A DNA stretch of 64,000 bases from Cristatella mucedo (GCA_009760855.2 WPIO01000003.1:1887001-1951000); one strand, 5' to 3'; counted from the first letter of the stretch, positions 1 to 10,708 are shown. A program made the numbers and translations. Notes: generated by a model not told the origin, from the letters alone.

Positions 1-993
1 TCTCCACTGCTGCTTTCAATTACCATAAAGCAATTGTGCAACCAAGAACCTTTGGGTAAAGCCAACCCACCCCATCAATAAAATTAAACTATCCCACAAC
101 ATCGTGATTTTAGATTCGACTGCAAATTGTCATTTACCAAAGTGCCGAGTGGACTAATTCGCGGCCTCCACTTAAGTGGTGGCGATTCTTGTTATTTGCT
201 CTGGCCTTCAGGTGGAGCAAGGGGGCATACTAGATCAACTGTGGCTGGCACCAAGACTTATGGTTTGACTCATTCCCATTCTCCAGATGTCACATTTTGT
301 GCTTCAGTATGACTGACTAGTTTCTTATCTCACAGCTAGCTGGAGCCACTGAGAACTGACCTGAACGATTGCGTTACTTGTCTGGCTTCCTGACTTAACT
401 TTTGTGCACCCTATTTGTGTAGGGGTGATTGACTTATGTAGGTCATCCATGCAAAGAGGTCCTACTGAGTGAAAAACAGCCACCAATTTGTCCTAATTGC
501 TTTGTATGGTTATACGTGAAGAAATGTGCCTTGACTTTAGGTTGTGGCCTGATATGGAATGCATTGTATTAGGGATATATCACATTTTTCTGTAATGTAA
601 GTATTTGAACTTACTGTCGCTAAAGGAAGATTATTGGCCATTGTTTGCTTAGTATTTATTATGCCTGGACTGCTTCTCGACAAACAACAAAATTCAGTAA
701 AGAGCTGCCACTGTTCTGAGTCACGAGTAATGCAATATTTAATCTTAGTCCAACTGCCTGTTGCTAGTAGTCAGGGGGTAGAAGAACATGTGCTGCTTTC
801 ACCTTGCGGTTTTTTGTGGCGTCTCGGGCAGAGTTGCTAGTTGCTAGTTATGTTGAGATGATGCTGACAAGGATTACACTTGTAACATTTGTACCAGCTA
901 TTCGTACGATAAGCTAGAGACTTGATGAGCAAGACCTGCCCAGCCAAATTTAGCTTCAGCCAGGTCTGGACAACACGTTTGCTGCTTACTCTT
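1..993. other. Non-coding stretch upstream of the FKBP-type exons
   Basis: No exon of the FKBP-type gene or of any other gene could be recognised here on either strand. Open frames are short and of ordinary composition. By position it is probably an intron of the FKBP-type gene, because the first recognised exon begins inside the TPR domain and the FKBP-domain exons must lie further left. Confidence 0.4.
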
Positions 994-1105
994 ATAAACC
1001 CCAAGAGAATTTTATCTCTCCAAGTGCTTCACAAATTCCACAGGGCTCGAGCCCTTGACCTTGGTCGTTAAAGGCGAGCACCTTACACCTGGGCCAAGCA
1101 TACTC
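994..1105 (-). mobile_element. SINE-1 copy, tRNA-derived, reverse orientation
   Basis: Read on the minus strand, it has an A-box-like TTGGCCCAGGTGTAAGG followed by a B-box-like GGGCTCGAGCCC, then a tail with GAAGCACTT and TTCTCTTGGGG. The same order occurs in the better copy at 41693-41830. It ends less than 30 bases before the first recognised FKBP-type exon, so it lies beside the splice acceptor. Confidence 0.7.
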
Positions 1106-1132
1106 ACTGGTATTGCGCTTATATTATTGCAG

Positions 1133-1369
1133 GCCGGAAAATTTAAGCCTGCTCTGAAACAGTACGAGAAGGTATTGGACTTACTAAAGTACGAGAAGGA
1201 TCTGTCGGAGAGCCTGGAAGCCAAGAAGAAGGTGCTGATGCTGGCTGCACATCTGAATGCTGCACTGTGCTACCTGAAGCTCGACAACTTCGTTAAGGCT
1301 AGGGAGGAGTGCACATCGGCCCTCGAGCTCGATAGTAAGAACGAGAAGGCCTTTTTCCGCAGGGGACAG
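1133..1369 (+). CDS. FKBP4: FKBP4/FKBP59-type peptidyl-prolyl isomerase, TPR exon (internal)
   Basis: This exon encodes 79 residues of the TPR region of an FKBP51/52/59-type immunophilin. Family members are peptidyl-prolyl cis-trans isomerases that bind the Hsp90 C-terminus through three TPR repeats and help steroid-receptor or client folding in the cytosol. Visible features are AGKFKPALKQYEKVL (helix A of one TPR), then AAHLNAALCYLKL and CTSALELDSKNEKAFFRRGQ, which match the second TPR and the conserved NEKxxFRRG segment. It is bounded by TTGCAG before and GTACGC after, both phase 0, and joins in frame to the next exon. The FKBP domains lie outside the window. Whether it is FKBP4, FKBP5 or an invertebrate FKBP59 orthologue cannot be decided from the TPR part. 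Confidence 0.9.
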
Positions 1370-1896
1370 GTACGCGACCTCTTTTTTCCTGGCAGAGCTT
1401 GCGAGAATGCCTTCTTTGGCGCTTCGACTTATTGTTGAGGTCGTGGATTTTTTTAATTTACTGGTTATAAAGTTGAATGAACACTCAAGGCAGAACTTTC
1501 AACTGCCCAACCAGAGAGTTAAGGGGGGTTAAAAGGGATACTGAGGTTGAGCGAAGCAGTGGCAGCTGTGGTGTGAGATTGCAAAGAATGCTGCCTAATG
1601 CCTCAATGCAGGCCGAGGCCGCAGCCCGAAATGAAAGCCGAGTTGAGGATCGTTCAGTCAATTAAGCCTCGCTCCTGCATCAAGCTGTCAAAGGAGCACA
1701 GCCATAGTTAACTTGAGCAGGACGAGTCTGATGGCATGCATTGTGAATCGAGAGCGCATAAGATTATTTTTGAAAATGCTGGCTCGATGGCCTTTCAGAT
1801 GCAGTCGAAGATGCAATCGGCCGTTTTGGTAGGTTCGGCTAGGCACTGCCTGGCTTGCTGGCCATCGGTGTGCTGTCATAATGCTTTACTTTGTAG
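1370..1896 (+). other. Intron of the FKBP-type gene
   Basis: GT-AG intron of 527 bases between two phase-0 exons, with acceptor TTTGTAG. No repeat or RNA gene is visible. The open frames inside it lack homology that I can recognise. Confidence 0.75.
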
Positions 1897-2085
1897 GCTT
1901 ACATGGGCACCCATGATTGGGAGCTTGCCAAGTCAGACTTCCAGAACTTGCTGAATATCGATCGATCCAACAAAGCTGCAAAGTCTCAAGTTGCATTAGC
2001 CGAACAGAAGATAAAGGATGAAAAGGAAAAGCAGAAGAAGCTATATGGTGGCATGTTCCAGAGGTTTGCCGAAAGAGATACTAAG
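1897..2085 (+). CDS. FKBP4: FKBP4/FKBP59-type protein, third TPR and C-terminal helix exon
   Basis: This exon encodes 63 residues. AYMGTHDWELAKSDFQNLL completes the third TPR. The segment NKAAKSQVALAEQKIKDEKE then KKLYGGMFQRFAERDTK corresponds to the family's C-terminal extension helix with its Lys-Lys-Leu-Tyr-x-x-Met-Phe signature. Exon borders are TTTGTAG before and GTATTG after, both phase 0. It follows the 1133-1369 exon without loss of frame, and no disabling mutation is seen, so the gene appears intact here. Confidence 0.9.
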
Positions 2086-3630
2086 GTATTGCTCATTGTA
2101 CCTTGAGTGTTTTATCACCAAAGCAAAACAGCTCGAGTGAAGTACAGTTAGGTTTTGGCATGCGAACCTATCCATGGTAACTAAAATTGCCATAGTTGCA
2201 CTGGGGTGGGAACAGCAAGTGTTGATCGGTAAGCAGAAAGTGCTTCAGTGTCCTCGCTTTTGTGTCCTATTGTTTGTATAGCAAAGTAGGGAATCCGTTC
2301 AACAGTCAAGTAGTTTTAGGATAGCCACAGTGGCTCTTGCTCAACTTGCGGCAAGAAATAAGTAATTGCCTGCTGTCGATCTCCATACCACGATGTGAGT
2401 AGAGAAGTGGTAGCACCCTATTGCATGCACTTGTATGTCTTGTGGCTGATTTGACTGGTTGGAGTATCGTGACGGTATCTGTCAGCAGAAGCTGCTCAAG
2501 TGGTGGGCTTTATGAAACAAGCTTGACCGTGGTCCAAGGGTTCTGCCATATGTTTCGTAAGGACGTCTGTATATGTCGTCCCTTTCTTAACAAATTGGCG
2601 AGTTGCATTAAGCTATGTAAATTTCTAGATCATTGAAACTAGTTTATTTCATGAAATTGTAACTATCATGTGCACAGAGAAGGTACACACCGCCGGACTT
2701 GCTGTGGGTAAACGTGAGGTTGAAATTGGAATTGAGTAAATTATAATGATAAGTAATGCATAATGATAAGTAATGCAAGATTTATTAAGTGCTGCTCGTT
2801 CGTGTTGGTCTACGTGGCTTATCATTAGAAATGCCATTAGGGCCCAGCAGCATTTCAACGCTTGTGAGCAATACCTTTTTCATACTTAGTCGTTGACGGT
2901 GTGAGCCTCAGCTATGACCTGCCATTATGATAGTGCTGTGAGATTGATTGCTTCATGGGAATTCTGCCGAGAATGGATATTTGAACAAGCCGGTACGTCC
3001 CTATAAGGTTGGGCTCATTAAAGGGGGAAGTCAAGAAAATATACAGTTAGTCGACAATTTAATATTTTAATGCACCTTTCAAAAGACAGACTTGTCAGAA
3101 ATGGTATCGAAAGTTTTGACTTCCACAGAAAAGAAAAATGAATATACATACCATGTCTAAACTGGAAGCGACAAATCTGCAAATAGAAATGTAGTGATCC
3201 TTGCATCATTTGTGACTTGTATCCCAACTTGTCGTACCTTTGTAGATAGAGGTACAAGTGTGAGACTTGTTAAGATGCATGCTTCTGACTTTTAAAAAGC
3301 TCCATTTTCAGTGTAGCCTTGTACCTTGTTAATTCCATAGCTCAGCCAATGCTTAGCATATCAGAGTGAAATTTGAAGTGCGAGTTCGGCTCTGCTTTAT
3401 TACACGATTCTAGAATTATTTGTTTTCGGTCGGTTTTGCTATACATGTCATCAAACGTTCTGGAGCTTTATTATCTACAATCTTGGACAGACGTGCGCTA
3501 GAACAAATATGACTGGGTTTGAATGTGCATTTTAGTGTGAAAACGGATGTTTTTGAATTATGGGCTGTAACGATAAACTAGCATTGTATACTTCAAACAA
3601 TGTGCTTACATTGAGTTATCCTTTTTATAG
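2086..3630 (+). other. Intron of the FKBP-type gene
   Basis: About 1.5 kb of AT-leaning sequence between the TPR exon and the proposed terminal exon. No transposon, RNA gene or convincing exon is visible. The polypyrimidine stretch and TTATAG at its right end support an acceptor at 3629-3630. Confidence 0.5.
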
Positions 3631-3708
3631 TACTCCGGAAACACCGTCGCCAAGAGTCCTGAGCAGCATTGCAAGCCTGATGGTGATGCAGACGTCCAGC
3701 CGAGCTGA
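3631..3708 (+). CDS. FKBP4: Probable terminal exon of the FKBP-type gene
   Basis: After the acceptor CTTTTTATAG, 25 codons stay open in phase 0 and end at TGA (3706-3708). The peptide is short, hydrophilic and acid-containing (KSPEQHCKPDGDADVQPS), similar in character to the poorly conserved tails of FKBP4-family proteins. The upstream exon ends in phase 0, so the join keeps frame. Evidence is splice-signal and phase agreement plus family length, not sequence homology, so another downstream exon could be the true end. Confidence 0.5.
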   Translation, partial: YSGNTVAKSPEQHCKPDGDADVQPS

Positions 3709-5516
3709 GGTGCTGCTCAGCACATCGCACTTAGCGACTACTTGATATAAAGTTAGAATCATCGCTGCCTGAGGCAGCAACGTTCGGCTCCAGTGTAAAT
3801 GTATTCCGAGGCATATGCATTGATTGCTGCATTTCTGTTTCGTCGAGAAACCTGGAGATTTATCATGCTCACCATCTCCATTCATGTATTAGTGTACATA
3901 CAATGTATCTGATCATAATACTGACTTTTTTGTGCGTTAATGTTCGGACGATGCTAATTGTTGGCTTGACGGCAAATGCATGTGCAGACCTCTTGGTTGT
4001 GAGGTGGTGCGTCGAAAGCATGCCGGAATTACAGTACCCTGCCTCATTTGGAAGTCATGAGTGACAGACTTTGTGATGGCTTCCATGACGTTTTTTGGCA
4101 GTTACTGTCGCTCTCAGTGCTACTACAGGTTATTCCTTGGTGCTATTTGTATGTCTCAAAGACATAAAATGGTCTTATGTCGCCTGGAATGGATCGAGTT
4201 AGAACAGCAATAATATTAGACATTAGTATAGTTCCCTAAATGAACTGAATCTCTTATAATCACTTATATGCTGGAAATGAAGCATGTCTGTTGTACAAAG
4301 GCACGATTTCGACGTTGGAGACCGACCTAGTCTGGTTAAAAAAAAGTTGTCAGCTCGCCACAAATGTTAGCCCAGGTTTTGATTCGGAATCTCTTTGCCT
4401 TGCTCGGTTCCTTGGTTTAAAAAAGCTGACCCTGTTGGCTTTCTTGAGAACAAGAGATTAGACACTAATGATTATTTTAATGTGTATCCCACCATGCAAT
4501 CAGTCTAGGGTGGCATGTGAGCACTATGTAATGTCAGCAATTGGCGGCTTTAATGACCAAAACAATGTGCCAGCTGCCGGCCGAAATGTTAAGGTTAAGA
4601 ATCGTAAAAAAGAAAACTGAAACGTCTTAAAAAGGCTAAGCGGCATTAAGCGGTGTGTACAACTTCTGGAAATGAGACGGGCTGCCTTGTGGTCTAGGAT
4701 TGTAAATTTAATAGTGCATTGAGTTGGCAAAAGCCCTAGTCCACCACTCTATTCGACTTGTAAACGAACCGTAACTTCAAATTCCCGATAGCTAGATAGA
4801 CACTTATTTTAATGCATATCGCCGAACCTCACACCTGTCTCAGTGCGCCTCGGCTCGTAGGCAACAAATGTATTCAACTTGCTGCTACTCACCACCGGCA
4901 ATGGCCTTGCATCTTTCTCAATATGCAAGTCTCATATATGCAGCATGTGCTCCGGTCTGCTGTGCCTAATTCGTACGTACCTGTTGTAGTTCAGTTCATG
5001 TAGCTAGCTGTAGGTACAACTAACCGGTGGACATGAATGCCGTTATGTTAGCGTTAGCATTCTGGCTTAATTAAGCACGAGACTGGTTTGCTTTTGCATG
5101 GTACAGGTATATACCGTGCATTGCACTCATCCCAAGTTCTTTTAAGGTACTATGCAAGCGACTATTGTTGTTATTATTCTAATTATTAAAACGCATAAAT
5201 GTTGCGGGTAGAGAGCCGGTTGTTCCTAATAACCAGCAGAACCAAAAGCTGTTCGAAGTTATCGCGCTTACTTATTTCCTTGGCAAACCAGCAGCAGCAC
5301 TGGGAATGCAGCTGAGCTCTTCAGAAAGGGGATCCCCAATGATGGCAGTCAATAACCAATAAAGATTTCAGACTGCAAGCTCAGCTACGTGTCACGAAGT
5401 TTTTTATTTTTCACGAAAGTGGTAACCTCTTGGATCTGAGCAAAAACTGTAAAGATGACAGCACCAAATATATGCCGACTGACCAGGCAGGTTGACTGCC
5501 GTCGTAGCAAACGCGA
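3709..5516. other. 3' UTR and intergenic DNA after the FKBP-type gene
   Basis: No coding exon is recognised. A degenerate LINE-B tail lies near 4.2 kb. An AATAAA at 5359-5364 could serve as a polyadenylation signal but is far from the proposed stop at 3708. Several copies of AATTATTAAA-type AT-rich sequence lie around 5.17-5.20 kb. Confidence 0.4.
4197..4292 (-). mobile_element. Degenerate LINE-B 3' tail, reverse orientation
   Basis: The order of an ATAATATTAG-type tail, a TAGTATAG segment, GAACTGAATCTCTTATAA and CTGGAAATGAAGCATG follows the reverse complement of LINE-B 3' ends such as 17575-17680. It is short and diverged. Confidence 0.45.
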
Positions 5517-6105
5517 GAGTCAACCGGCAAGTAGGATGCAAGCGAAGGAATAGGCCCGTTTTGTCATGACAGTTTTAACAGATGCGAACACACCCAAGGA
5601 TGAGTTTTGGAAATGGCGAAATATTCGGATGTATGCATCTCCGTGTGTAACTCAGAGACTATGTGGGTGTTACGCAGGGAGTTTTGTATAGTGCACTCAC
5701 AGCCTAAGCGGCTTTTGGTACGCACTTGGTACCCAACAGACTTCATCTCACGCAACAAAGAGAAAGTGGGAAGCATAGCAGAGTCAGGAGAGCAGTTGAG
5801 GTAGTGCGTAGCATAGAAGTAGCAGTTCAGGACCACTGAAAAAGATGTGCCATAGTCGGCAGTTGGAGAGTAGTTGTCGTTGCGTAAGAATTGTGGAAGC
5901 GAGTTCCACAGTCTAGGACCTGCCGAGCTAAAGCTTCTGTCGCCAACGGTCTTTAGGTGGAGGAACGGAGCAGCTAATCTGTTGTCCATACAGGACGTGA
6001 GGGCGCGAGGAGGCTAAAAACTTGTGCAGCAGTTCAGATAGGCTCGGAAGAGCCAAGCCGTGGCGGGCCTTGTGGGTCAGTGTAAGAACTTTACTCTGTT
6101 TCCTA
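5517..6105 (-). mobile_element. LINE-A fragment, C-terminal ORF and 3' UTR, reverse orientation
   Basis: On the minus strand it encodes the C-terminal region found in CR1/L2-like non-LTR retrotransposon proteins: MDNRLAAPFLHLKTVGDRSF, then SAGPRLWNSLPQFLRND, matching the copies at 15.5-16.0 kb and 45.4-46.5 kb. The upstream edge contains the GPR-type HKARHGLAPSYL-equivalent region in damaged form. The reverse transcriptase catalytic part is missing, so the copy is 5'-truncated and inactive. Its 3' side carries about 130 bases that recur at 10262-10400 but not in the other LINE-A copies. Confidence 0.85.
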
Positions 6106-8047
6106 GTTTAAACCGATGCGATTGTGAATGTGCCTGCTTATTAATTGATGTAGAATGCCACGCGATGATGGTCACGTGCTGCGGGGACAGCTCCCGAATG
6201 GGGGCGGGTCTCCATCGAACCATGAGAAATCATTCGGCGGTTCTGTGTGGGTCTTTAAAACCCCCTCCCGTCTTCGAGTCCTTTTTACGGTAGCCGACGA
6301 AGAAGTCGGAACCAAAAAGAAAACCACCGAAAACAGGATGATGATGGCTGCCACCTTCTCGCTGTGGCATAAAGTGGTTGCTTAAGATTGCTCAGAAGTC
6401 AAAATATGACACGTCGTCGAGCGAGTGATAGCTTCTGTCAGCGTTCACGTCAAAGATTCATTTTTCTGTAAGCGTTATTCAGACCGAATGCAGAACTGCA
6501 GGGCAAAAAGTGGAGGCCGAGTCAGAATTAGGGCCTGGCTTTTTCTGGCAGAGATTTTCTGGATTTCCAATGAAGCCTGATTATTTCTGACTATTGAAAC
6601 GTAGCAGAGAGTATTTTTCTAATGTACTAACTAGAAGAGGAACACAGACCCGAGCAATTGGCAGGCGTATTTATTTTAGAACTGCACGCAAAGAGCATAC
6701 ACTGTTATCACAAAAATAGTCAACACTTGGGACAAATTTAAGCTCTGCTACTTACGAAGCTGTGTTTGAAAAGGCTATACTGATATTTCATCTGCAGCAG
6801 CAGGGCTCATTCAATTATCGGTTGTCATTGACGACATGCACTATTGTGCAAGTCATAGTACAATTCAAAGCATATATAAGTACACCAAAACTTACTCCGG
6901 ACGGGCTTTTCACACGGTCTCGCTGCAGAAATGCTAAGGTCATGCACCAAGCATGTTAGGCATGGATTGACGTGTTTTTCCCCAGTATAATTGAAGTGTC
7001 TAGAACGAGTTGTATTTCTCTAGGGCTCTACGCAAATGTTTTATTATTGTTAACCTTTATCTGACTGTGGTATACATTTGCCTTTCGTTAACGCTTGGTA
7101 TTCCTTAATTCCCCAGTCGACCCCGGTCTGAGAGCAACGTGTCTCACATTGAGCTTTTGAGTATAGAAAACACATACGCTTGTTTCCGCTTTCAAGGGAA
7201 TTTGCTCGTTCGTGTCTCGTTCTTCATTTTAGCGAAACCTTAAAGTCTTCTTCTTTCTGAAAGTTTGAGGGACCCTTGGTTGTGACTTTTTAATGTTGGC
7301 TAAACACATCATAGTTCAATGGTAACAATATCGATAACATTGATAGCAATAATGTATTTTGAATAGCTCTTAAGAGAACCAAGATTATTTTTAGGCTCTA
7401 CAACTCATTGAAAGGAAGTAAGACTCATTAAACGAAGTGTTACTACTACCGGATAATCAGCAGACGATATTGGCCATGCTGATACTATTTAATGAGTTGT
7501 AGATCTCTATCCCGTGCGGCGGGCACCAGATAGCGCTCCCACGTACTGGAGGTGGGGTTCAAGGCTGTCTGTTTAACGAGGTGGGTTCAAGGCTGTATGT
7601 TTAACTCTCGAGTCTCGGCTGGCTGCTGTGCTAGCGCCAGCCAACGCTGGGAGACTAACGCCGCGACAGCTAACTGCGCATTACTTGTCACTGGTGCTAA
7701 ATTACTATTAGTTACTCCAAGAATTTACTGCGGTCGATTGCGATTGTTCCCATTCCCTCATTCGTTTATGTAACTTTCGAACGCCTGCACTCGAATTCGA
7801 CAGAGAATTCCCCAACGTACTGCTTGCGGTACTGGACATAGACTGGACTTCATTTAACGAGAATGTCCTCCTTGTGACAGGTATGGGCTGACAGATGAGG
7901 TTGGCATCGGTGCCTGCACGCCTATCGGGTGACGTGCACAAATGTATGGTGGGTGTACTGCTCAGGTCTGTCACGGCACGTATCTGCAGCGGCGCTTCAA
8001 CTCGTTGTAGCTAGTCTGTTTCCGGTACTGGTAACGTGACCGACGCG
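6106..8047. other. Intergenic DNA and ECSIT upstream region
   Basis: No gene is recognised. It should contain the ECSIT promoter and 5' UTR, but no TATA box or initiator could be fixed with confidence. Sequence within about 500 bases of the ECSIT start is richer in CpG than the DNA further left. A two-copy tandem repeat lies at 7549-7605. Overlapping short open frames occur on both strands at 7.7-8.0 kb without recognisable products. Confidence 0.4.
7549..7605. repeat. Two-copy tandem repeat upstream of ECSIT
   Basis: Two adjacent units of 29 and 28 bases share GAGGTGGG, then TTCAAGGCTGT and GTTTAAC, with only one or two differences. It lies about 450 bases before the ECSIT start codon. Confidence 0.8.
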
Positions 8048-8555
8048 ATGTACGGCCGAGCGATGGCAGCGGTGCTCGCTGCTCCGATGTCACAGCTGAG
8101 CGCTGCCGCGACGGCTGGAGCAGCCGTGCGCCAGAGCGTCCGTGGGTCGCGCGGCGTGTGGCGACGATTGTCGGTGCACTCTCGCCTTTGCCGTCGAGAG
8201 CCCCACGACGTGGTGGACGCCGCCGAGAAAAAAGTCATGCTAAGTCAGAGCGAGATTTTCGATGAAGTCGGCAGGCAGCAGAAAGCTAGAGATAAGTTGG
8301 CCTTCATGAAGTCGCTGCAGATCTACGAACAGAAGCAGTCGGTGCACAGGCGCGCCCACGTCGAGTTCATACATGCAGCTATGTCAAGGATGGAGGAGTT
8401 TGGGGTACAGAAGGACTTGGAAGTGTACAAGGCGGTTTTCAATATTTTCCCCAAAAAAGTGATGGTGCCCGTGAACGTGTGGCAGGCAGAAATGATGCAC
8501 TATCCCAAGCAGCAGGATTGTGCTCTCGATATCCTGCAAAAAATGGAGAATTTCG
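8048..8555 (+). CDS. ECSIT: ECSIT, exon 1 (start codon, mitochondrial presequence, PPR-like helical domain)
   Basis: This is the first exon of ECSIT, a mitochondrial complex I assembly factor that also acts as an adaptor between TRAF6 and MEKK1 in Toll signalling. The ATG at 8048 is the first in frame; a second at 8063 could also be used. Residues 1-50 are rich in Ala, Arg and Ser with almost no acid, as expected for a mitochondrial targeting peptide. Then follow RRAHVEFIHAAMSRMEEFGV, QKDLEVYKAVFNIFPKK and MMHYPKQQDCALDILQKMEN, which match the conserved ECSIT block with its EFGVxKDLEVYK and HYPxQQxC signatures. The exon ends in phase 1 at G before GTACGT. Codons here are GC-rich compared with the surrounding DNA. 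Confidence 0.93.
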
Positions 8556-8976
8556 GTACGTTTCGCCGGGGAGCCGCTTGTGGCATCGTTCATTCAGCGC
8601 CGCCTGTGTCCTTAGATGCTGCTGTATTCAACTCGCCTGCCAATGCTTCGGAGGTGCCTAGAAAGAAATTTAATACCATGCATGTTGCGACCAACCATAC
8701 GATCGTGCTTCCGTTACAGCATGCGTCAAGTGCCTAGAGATAGAAAGAGATGGAGTTATCTGAGGGCGCTATACAAATATGTTATTATTATTACTATGGT
8801 CAATGGCCATCTATCTCACAGCCCACCCATCTAGCCCACCGTGCATTTGCTTTATTTTTCTAGGCTTTGCGTGACTGTAGTAACTGTGTAGGAACTGGCA
8901 GCCAGCGCTGCTAGTGACGTTTGCCTTCAAAGCCTTTTGGCAATCAATCTAGGTGTACGATTTGCAATGTGCGCAG
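8556..8976 (+). other. ECSIT intron 1
   Basis: Phase-1 intron of 421 bases, donor GTACGT and acceptor GTGCGCAG. A LINE-B tail fragment lies within it. Confidence 0.85.
8676..8796 (+). mobile_element. LINE-B 3' tail inside ECSIT intron 1
   Basis: It has the LINE-B end order: CCATACGATCGTGCTTCC, then AAGTGCCTAGA, GAGTTATCTGAGGGCGCTAT, ACAAATATG and a short ATT tail. Only the last 120 bases or so of the element are present. Confidence 0.75.
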
Positions 8977-9200
8977 GTGTTATTCCGGACGACAAGACTG
9001 GAGACCTTATAGTCAGCATTTTTGGAATTCGTTCTCACGTCATGCGAAAGTACCAGCGCATGATGTACTGGATGCCGAAGTTCAAGCACATGAACCCGTA
9101 TCCAGTGCCTCCGAACCTTCCCAGTGACCCGGCAGAGCTTGCTGTTCTCGCGCTGAAGCGGATGGCCGTCGATCCTGAAAACAAGGTCACAGTGTACAAC
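8977..9200 (+). CDS. ECSIT: ECSIT, exon 2
   Basis: The exon enters in phase 1 and encodes GVIPDDKTGDLIVSIFGIRS, then HVMRKYQRMMYWMPKFKHMN and PYPVPPNLPSDPAELAVLAL. This matches the ECSIT core, where a G-V-x-P turn is followed by VRKYRRMMYWxPxFK and a Pro-rich loop. It ends KVTVYN before GTGAGT in phase 0. The strong match to the RKYxRMMYW motif makes the family call secure. Confidence 0.95.
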
Positions 9201-9580
9201 GTGAGTATCAAACCAGCCAGCATTCGATGATTCACCTTGCACGGCGCGGCGAGTGTCGTTGCAGTGTCGTCACCGATTTCAGCGTGCTCGCCATGCCGTC
9301 GTATTCTGTCAGGACAAACACATTAGCTGCCTTCGACTTCAAAAGGCTGCTGTTGACGCAGACACTTTTGCTCTGAGGGTCGCAGACTGTGTGTGCAGTA
9401 CACTCTGGCAATTCGTACTCGGCATCTTTTTCTCCAGCTGCTGACTCGGGCACTTCCTGTCCAGCTTTTCTTACCTTTTGTGCTTCACAATGTAACGTGC
9501 TACCCCGACTGCCCTTATGAGTCAGCTTATGCTTCTCGCTCTTTCTTTGCTGAGTTCGAGACGAAGTCTGCTGGCTGCCC

Positions 9581-9622
9581 CGTAGCTCGCCCAAATGCCG
9601 CTTAGGCTTTGGGCGAGCTACG
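9581..9622. repeat. Perfect 15-bp inverted repeat (hairpin)
   Basis: CGTAGCTCGCCCAAA at 9581-9595 is perfectly complementary to 9608-9622, with a 12-base spacer. It lies within ECSIT intron 2. Its origin and function are unknown. Confidence 0.9.
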
Positions 9623-9777
9623 TTCAATCTCCAGAGTATTCATGTCTTTTTGGAGTTGTAGACATGCAATTGGGGAGTGCCTGCCATAGTGTCCTGCAGT
9701 ATCTGTGCCTCCCTACCTGCAGTATCTGTCGTTCCGTGCTGTGCCCGTGCCAGTGAACAATGAGGTGGGCCCAGGGA

Positions 9778-9898
9778 CAAAGTGCTCACCTCTTTCGACC
9801 ATGGTCGGGGCTCGAGTCCTGCGGTATGTGTAAAGCGCCGAGGATATTGAGGTAGAGATTAAGTTCTGTTAGGGCACTATGCAAATGAATTGTATTCA
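9778..9898 (+). mobile_element. Degenerate SINE-1 copy
   Basis: A B-box-like GGGGCTCGAGTCC is followed by AAAGCGCC, GAGATTAAGTTCTGTTAGGG and CTATGCAAATGAATT, the SINE-1 order. The 5' A-box part is badly eroded. Confidence 0.6.
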
Positions 9899-9984
9899 CA
9901 CCACAACTGTGGGCCGTGCATTTAAACAATGCTGCTAGTTCATTCCAAGCATCTGCTTTCTTTGTTTGCGTACTATGGCAAGTA

Positions 9985-10095
9985 CTGCAAGGCACTCGCC
10001 TTTGGCGACCGGAGTCGTGGGTTTGAGCCCTGCGTCACATTTATGTGGCAGGATGGAAATTCAATTCTCTTAGGTTCTTTGCAAATGAATTATAT
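9985..10095 (+). mobile_element. Degenerate SINE-1 copy
   Basis: It has GGCACTCGCC, GTCGTGGGTTTGAGCCCTG and, after a deletion, AATTCTCTTAGG and TTTGCAAATGAATTATA. These are the head, B-box and tail elements of SINE-1. It lies close behind another copy. Confidence 0.55.
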
Positions 10096-10195
10096 GTTTC
10101 ATACTTGTATGCATTTTTACGTCTAATCTACAGGTAGAGCATGCCTTTTTTAATCTTTTATTGCAAAATGGTTGGTTTTTATTGGCTCTCAAAAT

Positions 10196-10497
10196 GTTGA
10201 TTAGCTAATGTAATATGATGTGTCTCTGTCTGTAACTCCATAAAGCCATAAAAACTATGTGGAGTCAACCGGCAAGTAGGATGCAAGCGAAGGAATAGGC
10301 CCGTTTTGTCATGACTCAGTTTTAACAGATGCGAACACACCCAAGGATGAGTTTTGGAAATGGCGAAATATTCGGATGTATGCATCTCCGTGTGTAACTC
10401 AAAGACTATGTGGGTGTTACGCAGGGGAGTTTTGTATAGTGCACTCACAGCCTAAGCAGCTTTCGGCACGAATTCGGTAGCCAACAGACTTCATCTC
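10196..10497 (-). mobile_element. LINE-A 3' end with extended 3' UTR, reverse orientation
   Basis: On the minus strand it begins in the last LINE-A codons (GCTTAGGCTGTGAGTGCAC) and runs through about 140 bases also found at 5517-5660. It then ends with ACTCCACATAG, GAGTTACAGACAGAGACAC and a short ATTACATTA tail, the usual LINE-A terminus. The extra segment suggests a subfamily with a longer 3' UTR. Confidence 0.8.
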
Positions 10498-10686
10498 ACG
10501 AGCTCCACGTGTCCGAGCACAATTCGACTTAAAAAGTATGTCGAAAGCATCGTATACTAACTCGCTGGCTTATGACCAACGTAGTCTGCAAGCCGCTGCT
10601 GCTGTCTAAGCGTAAACCAGTTTCGAGCATAGACAACATACATCAACAGTGGGGACAGTTGCACTGATCCGTGCGCCATGCAGTGC

Positions 10687-10708
10687 GGGGGGGGGGGGGG
10701 GGGGGGGG
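10687..10708. repeat. Uninterrupted G tract (22 G)
   Basis: Twenty-two consecutive G on the plus strand within ECSIT intron 2, followed by a CCGGCGCGCGGCGG segment. The length may be imprecise in any assembly because such runs are error-prone. Confidence 0.95.

Noticed and set aside
7708-7974. 88-codon minus-strand frame and a 57-codon plus-strand frame upstream of ECSIT
   Set aside because: Both strands are open over the same bases and neither resembles a family. An ECSIT 5' UTR exon is possible but not shown.
8011-9242. Minus-strand frames over ECSIT exons 1 and 2
   Set aside because: Antisense shadows of GC-rich coding exons whose plus-strand product matches ECSIT.
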